Translations under genes and position numbers: made by a program
The notes under the pieces: generated by a model
What the model saw: only the letters and a program-made list of their open reading frames with translations
Database searches by the model: none
What the model was told of the DNA's origin: nothing
Assembly (NCBI GenBank): GCA_022842595.1
Contig: JALHPF010000023.1
Span: 1 to 64,000, forward strand
Source: Rubrivivax sp.
Lineage (GTDB): Bacteria > Pseudomonadota > Gammaproteobacteria > Burkholderiales > Burkholderiaceae_C
DNA length: 64,000 nt
Direction of reading: 5' to 3'
Part shown: positions 22,713-32,579 of the stretch, in pieces
Position numbering within the stretch: the first letter of the stretch is position 1
Layout of the letters: each line of letters begins with the position of its first letter

Positions 22713-24647
22713 ATGACGATGACGAGCCGCATCGCGCTGCTGATCGCAGCCGTGCTGCTGCCAGCCCTGCTGGGCAGCCTCTGGCTGCAGACGCTGGCTG
22801 CGCGAGACGCGCTGCAAAGCGAACTCGCCACGCGCAACCAGGACGCCGCCACCTCCCTGGCCCTGGCGTTGTCGCAGCAGCGCGGTGACATGGCGGCCCT
22901 GCAGACGGTGGCCGCGGCCCAGTTCGACCTGGGCCACTATCGCCGCCTGGCATTGCAGGGGCCGCAAGGCGAGGATTTGTTCAACCGTGAGCTCGCGGCC
23001 CGGCAGCCGGCAGTGCCGGGCTGGTTTGTCAATGCCTTGCCGATTGCGGCGCCGGCCGGCCGTGCCGCCGTCAGCGACGGCTGGCGTGAGCTGGGCACCC
23101 TGGTGGTGGAATCGCAGCCGGGCTGGGTCCACACCGCGCTGTGGGGTGCGGCCTTGCGCACGGCCGGTTTCCTGGCGGTGCTGGCAGTGCTGGCCCTGGG
23201 CGCCACGGCCTGGCTGCTGCGAGGCTGGCGGCGGCCCTTGCAGGCCACCGTGCTGCAGGCCCGCGCCATCGAGCAAGGAAGATTCGACACCGCGGTCGAA
23301 CCGTCGCAGCCGGAGCTGCGTGAGCTCACGCGCAGCATGAACGCGATGGTGCGGCGTCTGAAGGAGGTCTTCAGCGCTCAGGCCGACCAGGTAGCGCTGC
23401 TGCAGCGACAGGCGCAGACCGACGCCGTGACCGGGCTGCTGCAACGCCGGCACTTCGTCAGCCGCCTGGCCGACCGCCTGGCCGACCCGGCGGCGCCTGG
23501 CAGTGCTTTGCTGCTGGTGCGGGTCATGCGCCTGGACGTCGTCAACGAACGCCTTGGCTTCGAAGCCACCGACCGGCTGCTCGCGGCCAGCGCCGAGGTG
23601 CTGCTGGCCTATGCCCACCGCGTACCCGGTGCCGCCGCAGGGCGCCTGAACGGCAGCGATTTCGGCCTGCTGCTGCCTGCGGCCGGTGTGGCGCAGGAAA
23701 CCGCGGTGTCGCTGGCCGGGGCGCTGAACGCGTCGCCGCTGGCGCGCGCCGGTTCGGCACGCTACGCTGTGGGCGGTGTCGACGGCCTGCGGGGCCAGGC
23801 CTCGGGCGCAGCGCTGGCCGCTGCGGACGCCGCACTCGCCGAAGCCGAGGTGACTGACGCGCCGGTGGTCGAGCAGGCCGATCGGCGGGCGCTCGACAGC
23901 GCCGGTGCCCGTGCCTGGCGCAGCCAGATCGCCGAAGCCCTCGAGCAGGGCCGCACACGGCTGGCCGAGTTTCCTGTCATCGATGCCAGCGGCCAGCTGA
24001 TTCACCTGGAATGCCCGCTGCGCGTGCAGTTCGGCCCGCCACCCACGGGCTTCGGCAGCCTCGAAGATGCCGAGGCAGCCTACCGCCCGGCCCGCGACTG
24101 GCTGGCGCTGGCCCAGCGCAGCCGCCTGATGCCACGGGTGGACCTGGCTGCTCTGGACCTGGTGCTGGACGCCATCACGCGCGACGGCGTCCCCCGCGGC
24201 GTGCATGTCTCGCAGGCTTCGCTGGACGAGCCGGGTTTCATCGAGATCGTGGCGCAGCGCCTGGCGCAGTCGCCGGCGGCAGCCAGGTCGCTGTCGATCG
24301 AGTGGGTCGAAAGCACCCAGCCGGCCGCCCTGCACGCCCTGCGCGAGGCCGCCACGACCTGGCGGGCGCTGGGCGTGAGACTGGGTGTCGAACATGCCGG
24401 TGCATCGCCTCAGGCCTTGACGCAGTGGCACGCCACACGCATCGACTACGTCAAGATCGACGCCCGCCACCTGCAAGGCGTGGCCAGCGACGACGCCGTG
24501 CGCGGCTATGCCGCCAGCCTGGTGGCGCTGGTCCACGGCCTCGGGCTGAAGGCCTTGGCCGAGGGCATCACCGAAGAAGACGACCTCGCCGCCCTGTGGG
24601 CGCTGGGCTTCGACGGCGCCACGGGCACGGCCGTCGCCGGGTTCTAA
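22713..24647 (+). CDS. lapD: LapD-type c-di-GMP receptor with degenerate GGDEF and EAL domains
   Basis: 644 residues. Transmembrane segment (about 6-25), periplasmic LapD/MoxY_N domain (about 26-145), second membrane segment (about 150-170), HAMP (about 170-225), GGDEF-like and EAL-like domains. The GGDEF site reads NGSDF (313-317) and the EAL site reads EFPV (419-422), so both enzymatic activities should be absent, while c-di-GMP binding at the EAL fold can remain (known for LapD). It should hold LapG inactive when c-di-GMP is bound. The start at 22713 is fixed by GAGGTGAG just upstream. It sits directly behind lapG, confirming the pair. Confidence 0.9.
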   Translation: MTMTSRIALLIAAVLLPALLGSLWLQTLAARDALQSELATRNQDAATSLALALSQQRGDMAALQTVAAAQFDLGHYRRLALQGPQGEDLFNRELAARQPAVPGWFVNALPIAAPAGRAAVSDGWRELGTLVVESQPGWVHTALWGAALRTAGFLAVLAVLALGATAWLLRGWRRPLQATVLQARAIEQGRFDTAVEPSQPELRELTRSMNAMVRRLKEVFSAQADQVALLQRQAQTDAVTGLLQRRHFVSRLADRLADPAAPGSALLLVRVMRLDVVNERLGFEATDRLLAASAEVLLAYAHRVPGAAAGRLNGSDFGLLLPAAGVAQETAVSLAGALNASPLARAGSARYAVGGVDGLRGQASGAALAAADAALAEAEVTDAPVVEQADRRALDSAGARAWRSQIAEALEQGRTRLAEFPVIDASGQLIHLECPLRVQFGPPPTGFGSLEDAEAAYRPARDWLALAQRSRLMPRVDLAALDLVLDAITRDGVPRGVHVSQASLDEPGFIEIVAQRLAQSPAAARSLSIEWVESTQPAALHALREAATTWRALGVRLGVEHAGASPQALTQWHATRIDYVKIDARHLQGVASDDAVRGYAASLVALVHGLGLKALAEGITEEDDLAALWALGFDGATGTAVAGF

Positions 24648-24665
24648 CCGCTGTTCAAGCGGACT

Positions 24666-25211
24666 TCAGGCGATGTCGCCGGTGTGGACGCCGTACTGGC
24701 CGCGCAGCCGGTCGGCAAAGAACAGCTGCAGCGTGTCGCGTACGGTGCGGAACGCGAGCTGGTCCCAGGGCACCTCGTCTTCGCGGAAGAGGCGGGCCTC
24801 GATCGTCTCCGGCCCCGGGTCGAGGTGGGCGTCGAGCATGCGTGCGCGGTAGAACAAGTGCACCTGGCCGGCGCGCACCACGTTCAGCACCGTGAAAAGG
24901 CCCTGCAGCTCGATGTTCGCGCCGGCTTCTTCCACGGTTTCGCGCACTGCGCCTTCGGCCGTGGTTTCACCCAGCTCCATGAAGCCGGCGGGCAGGGTCC
25001 ACAGGCCGTAGCGCGGCTCGATGTTGCGGCGGCACAGCAGCACCTGTTCGCCCCACACCGGCACCGTGCCGACGACGTTCAGCGGGTTCTCGTAGTGGAT
25101 CTCGCTGCAGACGCTGCAGGTGGCGCGTTCGCGGTTGTCGTCGGCCGGCACGCGATAGTCGACGCGGCTGCCGCAGACCCGGCAATGCTGGATGCGGCGG
25201 GGCAGATGCAT
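24666..25211 (-). CDS. Nudix hydrolase with N-terminal zinc ribbon
   Basis: 181 residues. Zinc-ribbon cysteines occur in HCRVCGSRVDYR and ATCSVCSEIHYENP (two C-x2-C pairs), as in NudC-like proteins. The Nudix box is GFMELGETTAEGAVRETVEE, with G-x5-E-x7-R-E-x2-E-E. The protein probably hydrolyses a nucleoside diphosphate derivative such as an NADH- or ADP-ribose-like compound. It converges with lapD (18 bases between the stops) and is divergent from the FAH gene. The promoter region reads TACACT-N7-ATG, without a Shine-Dalgarno site, which suggests a leaderless transcript. Confidence 0.9.
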   Translation of the reverse strand: MHLPRRIQHCRVCGSRVDYRVPADDNRERATCSVCSEIHYENPLNVVGTVPVWGEQVLLCRRNIEPRYGLWTLPAGFMELGETTAEGAVRETVEEAGANIELQGLFTVLNVVRAGQVHLFYRARMLDAHLDPGPETIEARLFREDEVPWDQLAFRTVRDTLQLFFADRLRGQYGVHTGDIA

Positions 25212-25218
25212 GTGGGCC

Positions 25219-25224
25219 AGTGTA
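25219..25224 (-). promoter_or_regulatory. -10 candidate for a leaderless start (Nudix gene)
   Basis: TACACT on the minus strand lies 7 bases (GGCCCAC) before the ATG at 25209-25211. There is no Shine-Dalgarno sequence, and no good -35 is seen 17 bases upstream. Confidence 0.4.
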
Positions 25225-25308
25225 GCGGCGCCCTGCCGGCCGCCGCCCGCGTGGCATCATGAAAGCCCCGCGGGCAGCCGGCCCGCGACCGCTCTCCGGA
25301 ACTGCCCC

Positions 25309-26001
25309 ATGGCCTATGTGTTCGCCCCGCCGCCCGTCACTGCCGTGCCCGTCGCCGGCGGTGGTGAATTTCCGGTCCATCGCGTGTACTGCGTGGGCCG
25401 CAACTATGCCGACCACGCGGTGGAAATGGGGTTCACCGGGCGCGAGCCGCCGTTCTTCTTCCTGAAACCGGCCGACACGGTAGTGGCCGTGGCCGCAGGT
25501 GAAACCGGCCACATCGACTACCCCACGCTCACCGCCAACCTGCACCACGAGGTGGAACTGGTCGTGGCCATCGGCAAGGGCGGCCGCGACATCCGTGCCG
25601 CAGATGCCGCCAGCCATATCTTCGGCTACGCCGTCGGCCTGGACATGACCCGGCGCGACCTGCAGAACGACATGAAGAAGCAGGGCCGGCCCTGGTGCAT
25701 CGGCAAAGCCTTCGAGCAGTCCGCACCGATCGGGCCGATCGTGCCGATGGCGCAGACGGGCGAACTGCTGACCGGGGCCATCAGCCTCGCCGTCAATGGC
25801 ACCTTACGCCAGCAGGGTGACCTGAAGGACCTGATCTGGAGCGTCAACGAGACCATCGAACAGCTGAGCATCGGCTGGACGCTGCAGCCCGGCGACCTGA
25901 TCTACAGCGGCACGCCCGCAGGCGTGGCCGCGGTGGTTCGGGGCGATGTGATGGAAGCGCAGATCGCCGGCCTGGAGGCGCTGCGCATCGCGGTCAGGTA
26001 A
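25309..26001 (+). CDS. Fumarylacetoacetate hydrolase-family protein
   Basis: 230 residues. VYCVGRNYADHAVEMG is the typical opening of the FAH superfamily, HHEVELVVAIGKGG holds the metal-binding Glu residues, and YAVGLDMTRRDLQNDMKKQG and YSGTPAGVAAV are further signature stretches. Members hydrolyse or decarboxylate diketo acids, for example fumarylpyruvate in the gentisate route or acylpyruvates. The MaiA-like isomerase gene follows after 50 bases, so the two probably act consecutively on a maleyl compound from aromatic ring cleavage (inference from pairing). No dioxygenase gene is present here. Confidence 0.88.
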   Translation: MAYVFAPPPVTAVPVAGGGEFPVHRVYCVGRNYADHAVEMGFTGREPPFFFLKPADTVVAVAAGETGHIDYPTLTANLHHEVELVVAIGKGGRDIRAADAASHIFGYAVGLDMTRRDLQNDMKKQGRPWCIGKAFEQSAPIGPIVPMAQTGELLTGAISLAVNGTLRQQGDLKDLIWSVNETIEQLSIGWTLQPGDLIYSGTPAGVAAVVRGDVMEAQIAGLEALRIAVR

Positions 26002-26051
26002 CACCGCCAGGACGCGGCAGTGAACCCTGGAACAACGCTGAGGCCAACCCC

Positions 26052-26684
26052 ATGCAGCTCTACAACTACTTCCGTTCATCGGCCTCGTACCGCGTCCGCA
26101 TCGCGCTGGCGCTGAAGGGGCTGGAATACGACTACCTGCCAGTGCACCTGGCCAGGAGCGAACAACTCGGCGAGTCCTATGCCACGGTTTCGGCCTCGCG
26201 CCTGGTGCCGCTGCTGCTCGACGGCCAGGCCACGGTGACGCAGTCGCTGGCGATCATCGAATACCTCGACGAAACCCACCCCACGCCAGCGCTGCTGCCC
26301 GCCACGCCGCTGGAACGTGCCCGGGTTCGCGCGCTGGCGCTGGACATCGCCTGCGAGATCCACCCGCTGAACAATCTGCGGGTGCTGCGCTACCTGGCGC
26401 ACGACCTGAAAGTGACCGAGGACGACAAGAATCGCTGGTATCGCCACTGGGTGGAAACGGGGCTGACGGCGGTCGAGGCCCAGCTGAAGCAGCAGCCTGC
26501 CGACTTCTGCCACGGCGCCACGCCCACTTTGGCGGACTGCGTGCTGGTGCCGCAGATCTTCAACGCCCGCCGTTTCGACTGCCGGCTGGACCATGTGCCC
26601 CAGGTGATGCGCGTGTTCGACCGCTGCATGCAACTCGACGCCTTCGAGCGCACCCGCCCTGAAGCCTGCCCGGACGCGGTTTAG
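26052..26684 (+). CDS. maiA: Maleylacetoacetate/maleylpyruvate isomerase, zeta-class GST
   Basis: 210 residues. The zeta-class motif is SSASYRVRIALALKGL (about residues 9-24); the mammalian Cys of SSCS is Ala here, as in many bacterial forms. SLAIIEYLDETHPTPALLP is the conserved end of the thioredoxin-like domain, and the helical C-terminal domain starts near residue 85 (IACEIHPLNNLRVL). The enzyme isomerises maleyl to fumaryl compounds using glutathione. It follows the FAH-family gene, whose product would cleave the fumaryl product. It could process maleylacetoacetate (tyrosine) or maleylpyruvate (gentisate). Confidence 0.88.
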   Translation: MQLYNYFRSSASYRVRIALALKGLEYDYLPVHLARSEQLGESYATVSASRLVPLLLDGQATVTQSLAIIEYLDETHPTPALLPATPLERARVRALALDIACEIHPLNNLRVLRYLAHDLKVTEDDKNRWYRHWVETGLTAVEAQLKQQPADFCHGATPTLADCVLVPQIFNARRFDCRLDHVPQVMRVFDRCMQLDAFERTRPEACPDAV

Positions 26685-26691
26685 CCCCCAG

Positions 26692-27474
26692 GTGGAAAAG
26701 CTGCCATGGCTGCAGCCGCAGTGGCCGACGCCGCTGCCGCCGAACCTGGGCGCGGTGATGAGCACCCGCCATGGGGGCGTGAGCACCGGCCCCTGGGCCA
26801 GCCTGAATCTGGGCGGCGCCTGTGGCGACGACCCGGCCCATGTGGCGCTGAACCGCGCGCGCTTCGCCGCCGCGGTGGCCGCCAGGCCGGTCTGGCTGCG
26901 CCAGGTTCACGGCACCGCGGTGGTGAGGCTGACCGCGGCATCGGCCGGCGCCGAGCTGCCACCGGCCGACGCCGCCTGGACCACCGAAGCCGGCATCGCC
27001 TGCAGCGTGCTCGTGGCCGATTGCCTGCCCGTGCTGCTGGCTGCGCGTGACGGCCGCGCCGTGGCGGCAGCCCATGCCGGCTGGCGTGGCCTGGCCGCGG
27101 GGGTTCTGGAGGCCACCGTGGCGGCGCTGGCGCAAGGCGCTGGCGTCGCCGCACGCGACCTGCAGGTGTGGCTGGGGCCCTGCATCGGCCCGCAGGCGTT
27201 CGAGGTCGGGGCCGATGTGCTGGCAGGCTTCGGGGCACAGGCGGGCAAGGTCGACCCGGTTCAGTTCGTTCACCGCGCGCGGCCCGATGGCGCGGCGCGC
27301 TGGCTGGCCAACCTGCCCGAGCTGGCCGCCTGCCGGCTGCGGGCAGCGGGCGTGCCGGCGGCGGCGATCAGCCGGGCCGGCCGCTGCACTTTCAGCGAAC
27401 CCTCAGATTTTTTCTCGTTCAGGCGCGACGGCGTGACCGGGCGCCTCGCCGCCGCCATCTGGCGCCGCGGCTGA
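26692..27474 (+). CDS. pgeF: Peptidoglycan editing factor PgeF (multicopper laccase-domain protein)
   Basis: 260 residues starting with GTG at 26692. The conserved metal/active residues are in LRQVHGTAVV (His), VLVADCLPVLLA (Cys) and AAAHAGWRGLAAG (His), followed by GPCIGPQAFEVG and GRCTFSEPSDFFSFRRDG near the end. In E. coli the homologue removes wrongly incorporated residues from peptidoglycan precursors; adenosine deaminase activity has been reported in the family. The gene is 7 bases downstream of maiA. Its last 72 bases overlap a small membrane protein gene on the opposite strand. The common order in proteobacteria is rluD-pgeF-clpB; rluD is not seen here. Confidence 0.9.
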   Translation: MEKLPWLQPQWPTPLPPNLGAVMSTRHGGVSTGPWASLNLGGACGDDPAHVALNRARFAAAVAARPVWLRQVHGTAVVRLTAASAGAELPPADAAWTTEAGIACSVLVADCLPVLLAARDGRAVAAAHAGWRGLAAGVLEATVAALAQGAGVAARDLQVWLGPCIGPQAFEVGADVLAGFGAQAGKVDPVQFVHRARPDGAARWLANLPELAACRLRAAGVPAAAISRAGRCTFSEPSDFFSFRRDGVTGRLAAAIWRRG

Positions 27475-27705
27475 AACCTCGGCCAGTCCAGCGGCCCGTG
27501 CTGCCTCTTGCTCCAGTGCTTCGGCCTTCAGGCGGGCGCGCCGGCGGCCTGGCGTGCCCAGGATGTAGATCACGATGGCCACCGGGAGCAGGCCGTAGAA
27601 GCCGAGGGTGATCAGTGCCCCCAGGATCGTGCCCTGCGGAGACATCGCTTCGGCCACGGCCATCAGGACCACGACATACATCCAACCGATGGCAACCAGG
27701 TACAT
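27403..27705 (-). CDS. Small inner-membrane protein, unknown
   Basis: 100 residues. Two hydrophobic segments, about 3-20 (LVAIGWMYVVVLMAVAEA) and 27-49 (ILGALITLGFYGLLPVAIVI), are followed by a basic stretch GRRRARLKAEALEQEAARAA and an acidic/Pro-rich tail. It resembles short membrane proteins found beside pgeF and phaC in Burkholderiales, but I know of no function. The start is ATG at 27703-27705. Its 3' end is antisense to the last 72 bases of pgeF, so the tail (about 24 residues) may be poorly constrained. Confidence 0.75.
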   Translation of the reverse strand: MYLVAIGWMYVVVLMAVAEAMSPQGTILGALITLGFYGLLPVAIVIYILGTPGRRRARLKAEALEQEAARAAGLAEVSAAAPDGGGEAPGHAVAPEREKI

Positions 27706-27851
27706 GCAAGTGGGCGCGACTGATTTTTCGATAGAACCCGGCGCCGTGTCATGGCGAAGTCAGCCCGGCTACGTACAACCTCGGACGGGGAACAGCCCCA
27801 AACCCGGCGACGATCGGGGCCAGACCACATGCACAGCGTCAGGAGACACAA

Positions 27852-29588
27852 ATGAGCCTCAAGCCTAACCCGGGCCAGGAAAAGGCGTCAGACCCCACCG
27901 ATGCATTCGGGGTGGCGATGGGGGACATGTGGCGCGCCATGACCGGCGGCGCCGCACTGCCGGCGGCCAGCCTGCCGCTGTCGAGCCTGGCCCAGCTGCA
28001 GCAGGACTACCTGAAGCAGGCCACCGAGATGTGGAACGGCTCGCTGCAGCGCCTGCAGCCTGGCGCCCAAGCCGCAAGCCAGCCTCCGGCACTGGGCGAC
28101 CGGCGCTTCGCCGCCACCGCCTGGGCGGGCAACCCGGCGGCAGCGTTCACCGCGCAGATGTACCTGCTGAATGCCCGCACGCTGATGCAGATGGCCGACA
28201 GCCTGGAAGCCGACGCCAAGACCAAGGCCCGCGTGCGCTTTGCCGTGCAGCAGTGGGTGGACGCCGCCAGCCCCAGCAATTTCCTGGCGCTGAACCCGGA
28301 AGCCCTGGCCAAGGCCGTGGAGACCAAGGGCGAGAGCATTGCCCACGGCATGCAGCATCTGCTGGAAGACCTGAAGAAGGGCCATGTCTCGCAGACCGAC
28401 GAGACCGTGTTCGAGGTCGGCCGCAACGTGGCCACCACCGAGGGCACGGTCGTCTTCGAAAACGCGCTGATGCAGCTGATCGAGTACAAGCCGCTGACCG
28501 CGAAGGTCTACGAGCGGCCGATGCTGTTCGTGCCGCCCTGCATCAACAAGTTCTACATCCTTGACCTGCAGCCCGACAACTCCGTCATCCGCCACACCGT
28601 GGCGCAGGGCCATCGCACCTTCGTCATCAGCTGGCGCAATCCCGACGACAGCCTGAAGGCGATGGGCTGGGACGATTACATCGAGCAGGGCCCGCTGGCG
28701 GCCATCGCCGCGGTGCAGGCCATCACCGGCGCCGAACAGATCAACACGCTGGGCTTCTGCGTGGGCGGCACCATCCTGTCGACGGCACTCGCGGTGCTGG
28801 CGGCACGTGGCGAACAACCCGCCCACAGCATGACGCTGCTGACCACGCTGCTCGACTTCGAGCACACCGGCATCCTCGACATCTTCATCGACGAGCAGAT
28901 GGTGAAGCTGCGCGAAATGACCCTGGGTGAACAGGCGCCCGGCGGCCCCGGCCTGCTGAAAGGCCAGGAACTGGCGACCACGTTCAGCTTCCTGCGCCCG
29001 AACGACCTGGTCTGGAACTACGTGGTGGCGAATTACCTGAAGGGCGAAAACCCGCCGCCCTTCGACCTGCTGTACTGGAACGGCGACAGCACCAACCTGC
29101 CCGGGCCGATGTACTGCTGGTACCTGCGCCACACCTACCTGCAGAACGAACTGAAGCAGCCCGGTGCGCTGACCGTCTGCGGCGAACCCGTCGACCTCGG
29201 CAAGATCAAGGCGCCCGTGTTCATCTACGCTTCTCGCGAAGACCACATCGTGCCCTGGATGTCGGCTTACGCGTCGGTGCCCTTGCTCAAGGGAAATGCG
29301 CGTGCGCCGAAGGTGAAGTTCGTGCTGGGCGCCTCGGGCCACATTGCCGGCGTCATCAACCCGCCGGCCAAGGGCAAGCGCAGCCACTGGGTCAACGACA
29401 AGCTGCCGGCCACGGCGGAAGAGTGGTTCGACACCGCGACAGAAGTCCCGGGCAGCTGGTGGCCGCAATGGACCGAGTGGCTCAAACCCTATGGTGGCAA
29501 GCAGGTGCCGGCGCCGAAGGCTCCGGGTAACCGCCAATACAAACCGATCGAACCGGCGCCCGGCCGCTACGTCAAAGCCAAGGCCTGA
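27852..29588 (+). CDS. phaC: Class I poly(3-hydroxyalkanoate) synthase
   Basis: 578 residues, the normal size of class I PhaC. The lipase-like box GFCVGG has the catalytic Cys303; Asp464 in REDHIVPW and His497 in GASGHIAGV complete the triad. [20 protein letters not shown] and [18 protein letters not shown] are conserved class I segments. The enzyme polymerises 3-hydroxybutyryl-CoA on the surface of granules. phaA and phaB follow with short gaps and good ribosome-binding sites. The upstream 146 bases (27706-27851) should hold the promoter; no clear consensus is seen. No phaR or phasin gene is in the window. Confidence 0.96.
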   Translation: MSLKPNPGQEKASDPTDAFGVAMGDMWRAMTGGAALPAASLPLSSLAQLQQDYLKQATEMWNGSLQRLQPGAQAASQPPALGDRRFAATAWAGNPAAAFTAQMYLLNARTLMQMADSLEADAKTKARVRFAVQQWVDAASPSNFLALNPEALAKAVETKGESIAHGMQHLLEDLKKGHVSQTDETVFEVGRNVATTEGTVVFENALMQLIEYKPLTAKVYERPMLFVPPCINKFYILDLQPDNSVIRHTVAQGHRTFVISWRNPDDSLKAMGWDDYIEQGPLAAIAAVQAITGAEQINTLGFCVGGTILSTALAVLAARGEQPAHSMTLLTTLLDFEHTGILDIFIDEQMVKLREMTLGEQAPGGPGLLKGQELATTFSFLRPNDLVWNYVVANYLKGENPPPFDLLYWNGDSTNLPGPMYCWYLRHTYLQNELKQPGALTVCGEPVDLGKIKAPVFIYASREDHIVPWMSAYASVPLLKGNARAPKVKFVLGASGHIAGVINPPAKGKRSHWVNDKLPATAEEWFDTATEVPGSWWPQWTEWLKPYGGKQVPAPKAPGNRQYKPIEPAPGRYVKAKA

Positions 29589-29617
29589 TTTTTTCTTCTG
29601 ATCTCCAGGAGACCTCG

Positions 29618-30799
<1,182 letters not shown>

Positions 30800-30833
30800 G
30801 AATCACCAACCAACAACCCAGGAGATCGAGAAC

Positions 30834-31571
30834 ATGGCCCAGAAAGTTGCATACGTCACCGGCGGCATGGGTGGCATCGGTACCGCCATCTGCCAGCGCC
30901 TGCACAAGGAAGGCTTCAAGGTCATCGCCGGCTGCGGCCCCAGCCGTGACTTCAACAAGTGGCTCGAAGAGCAGAAGGCGCTGGGCTACACCTTCCACGC
31001 CAGCGTCGGCAATGTCGCCGACTGGCAGAGCACGGTCGATGCCTTCACCAAGGCCACGGCTGAGCACGGCAGCATCGACGTGCTGGTGAACAACGCCGGC
31101 ATCACCCGCGACCGCATGTTCCTGAAGATGACACCCGACGACTGGAAGGCCGTCATCGACACCAACCTGAACAGCATGTTCAACGTCACCAAGCAGGTGG
31201 TGCCGGGCATGGTCGAGAAGGGCTGGGGTCGCATCGTCCAGATCAGCTCGGTCAACGGCGAGAAGGGCCAGGCCGGCCAGACCAACTACTCGGCCGCCAA
31301 GGCCGGCATGCACGGCTTCACGATGGCGCTGGCGCAGGAAGTGGCGAGCAAGGGCGTCACCGTCAACACGGTCAGCCCGGGCTACATCGGCACCGACATG
31401 GTCCGCGCCATCAAGCCCGAAGTGCTGGAGAAGATCGTCGCCACCATCCCGGTGAAGCGCCTGGGCACGCCCGAGGAGATCGGCTCCATCGTCGCCTGGC
31501 TGGCGAGCGAGGATTCGGGTTTTTCCACCGGTGCCGATTTCAGCTGCAACGGCGGCATGCACATGGGCTGA
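30834..31571 (+). CDS. phaB: Acetoacetyl-CoA reductase
   Basis: 245 residues, a classical short-chain dehydrogenase. Nucleotide-binding TGGMGGIG (about 9-16), NNAG motif in LVNNAGITRD, catalytic Ser in VQISSVNGEKG and Y-x-x-x-K in TNYSAAKAGMHG. The segment QTNYSAAKAG and the C-terminal FSTGADFSCNGGMHMG are characteristic of PhaB. It reduces acetoacetyl-CoA to (R)-3-hydroxybutyryl-CoA with NADPH. The ATG at 30834 has CAGGAGA about 9 bases upstream. It closes the phaCAB operon and converges with the DUF2788 gene. A hairpin (GGCGC-TTCAG-GCGCC) follows the stop but has no T-run. Confidence 0.95.
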   Translation: MAQKVAYVTGGMGGIGTAICQRLHKEGFKVIAGCGPSRDFNKWLEEQKALGYTFHASVGNVADWQSTVDAFTKATAEHGSIDVLVNNAGITRDRMFLKMTPDDWKAVIDTNLNSMFNVTKQVVPGMVEKGWGRIVQISSVNGEKGQAGQTNYSAAKAGMHGFTMALAQEVASKGVTVNTVSPGYIGTDMVRAIKPEVLEKIVATIPVKRLGTPEEIGSIVAWLASEDSGFSTGADFSCNGGMHMG

Positions 31572-31602
31572 TGGCGCTTCAGGCGCCGGGGCCGGCGGCT
31601 TC

Positions 31603-31821
31603 TCAGTCGCCGGCTTCGCCGATCACCGCCTTGATGATGGCCTTGGCGACGAAGCCGAGCATGCCGAAACCCAGCGCCAGGAACAGCACGAAGGTGCCCA
31701 GCTTGCCCGCCTTCGTGTCCCTGGCCAGCCGCCAGATGATGAAGGCCATGTAGAGCATGAAGGCGCTGACACCGAAGGTCAGGCCGAAGTTGGCGATCTG
31801 CTCCTCGCTGTAGCCGAACAT
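31603..31821 (-). CDS. DUF2788 small membrane protein
   Basis: 72 residues: MFGYSEEQIANFGLTFGVSA, then two hydrophobic helices (FMLYMAFIIWRLA and FVLFLALGFGMLGFVAKAII) separated by a charged loop (RDTKAGKLG). This matches DUF2788, an inner-membrane family of unknown role. The start ATG shares one base with the stop of the DUF2189 gene (TGATG), so the genes are coupled. It is the last gene of the map-glnD-mnmH-DUF2189-DUF2788 run. Confidence 0.88.
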   Translation of the reverse strand: MFGYSEEQIANFGLTFGVSAFMLYMAFIIWRLARDTKAGKLGTFVLFLALGFGMLGFVAKAIIKAVIGEAGD

Positions 31822-32579
31822 CAGTCCACCAGCTCGCGGTAGGCGTGCCAGCTGGCGTGGGCCAGCCAGGGCACGGCCACGATCAGCCCGAGCAGCCCGG
31901 TGACCATCCCCAGGCCGGTGATGAGCCAGAGCAGCGCCGCCCACAGTGCCAGCGGCCCGGGCGACGCGGCCACGGCCTTCCAGCTGGTGAGCACGGCGGT
32001 CAGCACGTCCACCGGCCGGTCCAGCAGCAGCGGGATGGCGACCACGCTCGATGCGAACACCGGTGCGGCCAGCACGCCCCCCAGCATCAGCCAGGCCTCG
32101 AAGACCCAGCTGGTCTCGTGCAGGACCACGTGGCGCAGGAAATCGATGGGGCGGATGATGGGCAGTTCGGCGAAGCTCGTGACCATCGCGGCCGAAGTCA
32201 TCACCCAGCCCGTGCCGGCCAGGCCCAGCAGCAGGCCGAAGTGCATCAGCCGCGGGTCCTGCGAACGCCAGACGTTCAGCAGATCGACGATGCGCAGGCG
32301 CTGGCCGCTTTCCAGCGCCCGGCTGACGGCATACAGCCCGGTGGCGACGATCGGCGCCACGATGAGGAAGCCGCTGAAGGCACCGGCCAGGATCCAGAAG
32401 TCTTCGTGCGCCCAGAAGAGCATCAGCCAGCCGAAGGCGGCTGCCGCCAGCCCGTGCAGCAGGCCGGGCAAGGGGTGGCGCCACAGGTCGGCCCAGCCCA
32501 GCTTGAGCCAGGCCAGTGGCCGGTCGAGGCCGACGCTGCGCACGGAAGGATTCGGCTGCATTGACGTGCGGCGGTTCAT
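31821..32579 (-). CDS. DUF2189 multi-spanning membrane protein
   Basis: 252 residues with about six membrane segments. The opening is SVGLDRPLAWLKLGWADLWR, then GWLMLFWAHEDFWILAGAFS and PIVATGLYAVSRALESGQR, typical of DUF2189 proteins, some of which are annotated as cytochrome-c-oxidase-associated membrane proteins, though no function is established. The start codon overlaps the stop of mnmH by 4 bases (ATGA) and the stop overlaps the DUF2788 start. Tight packing suggests the two membrane proteins work together. Confidence 0.88.
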   Translation of the reverse strand: MNRRTSMQPNPSVRSVGLDRPLAWLKLGWADLWRHPLPGLLHGLAAAAFGWLMLFWAHEDFWILAGAFSGFLIVAPIVATGLYAVSRALESGQRLRIVDLLNVWRSQDPRLMHFGLLLGLAGTGWVMTSAAMVTSFAELPIIRPIDFLRHVVLHETSWVFEAWLMLGGVLAAPVFASSVVAIPLLLDRPVDVLTAVLTSWKAVAASPGPLALWAALLWLITGLGMVTGLLGLIVAVPWLAHASWHAYRELVD

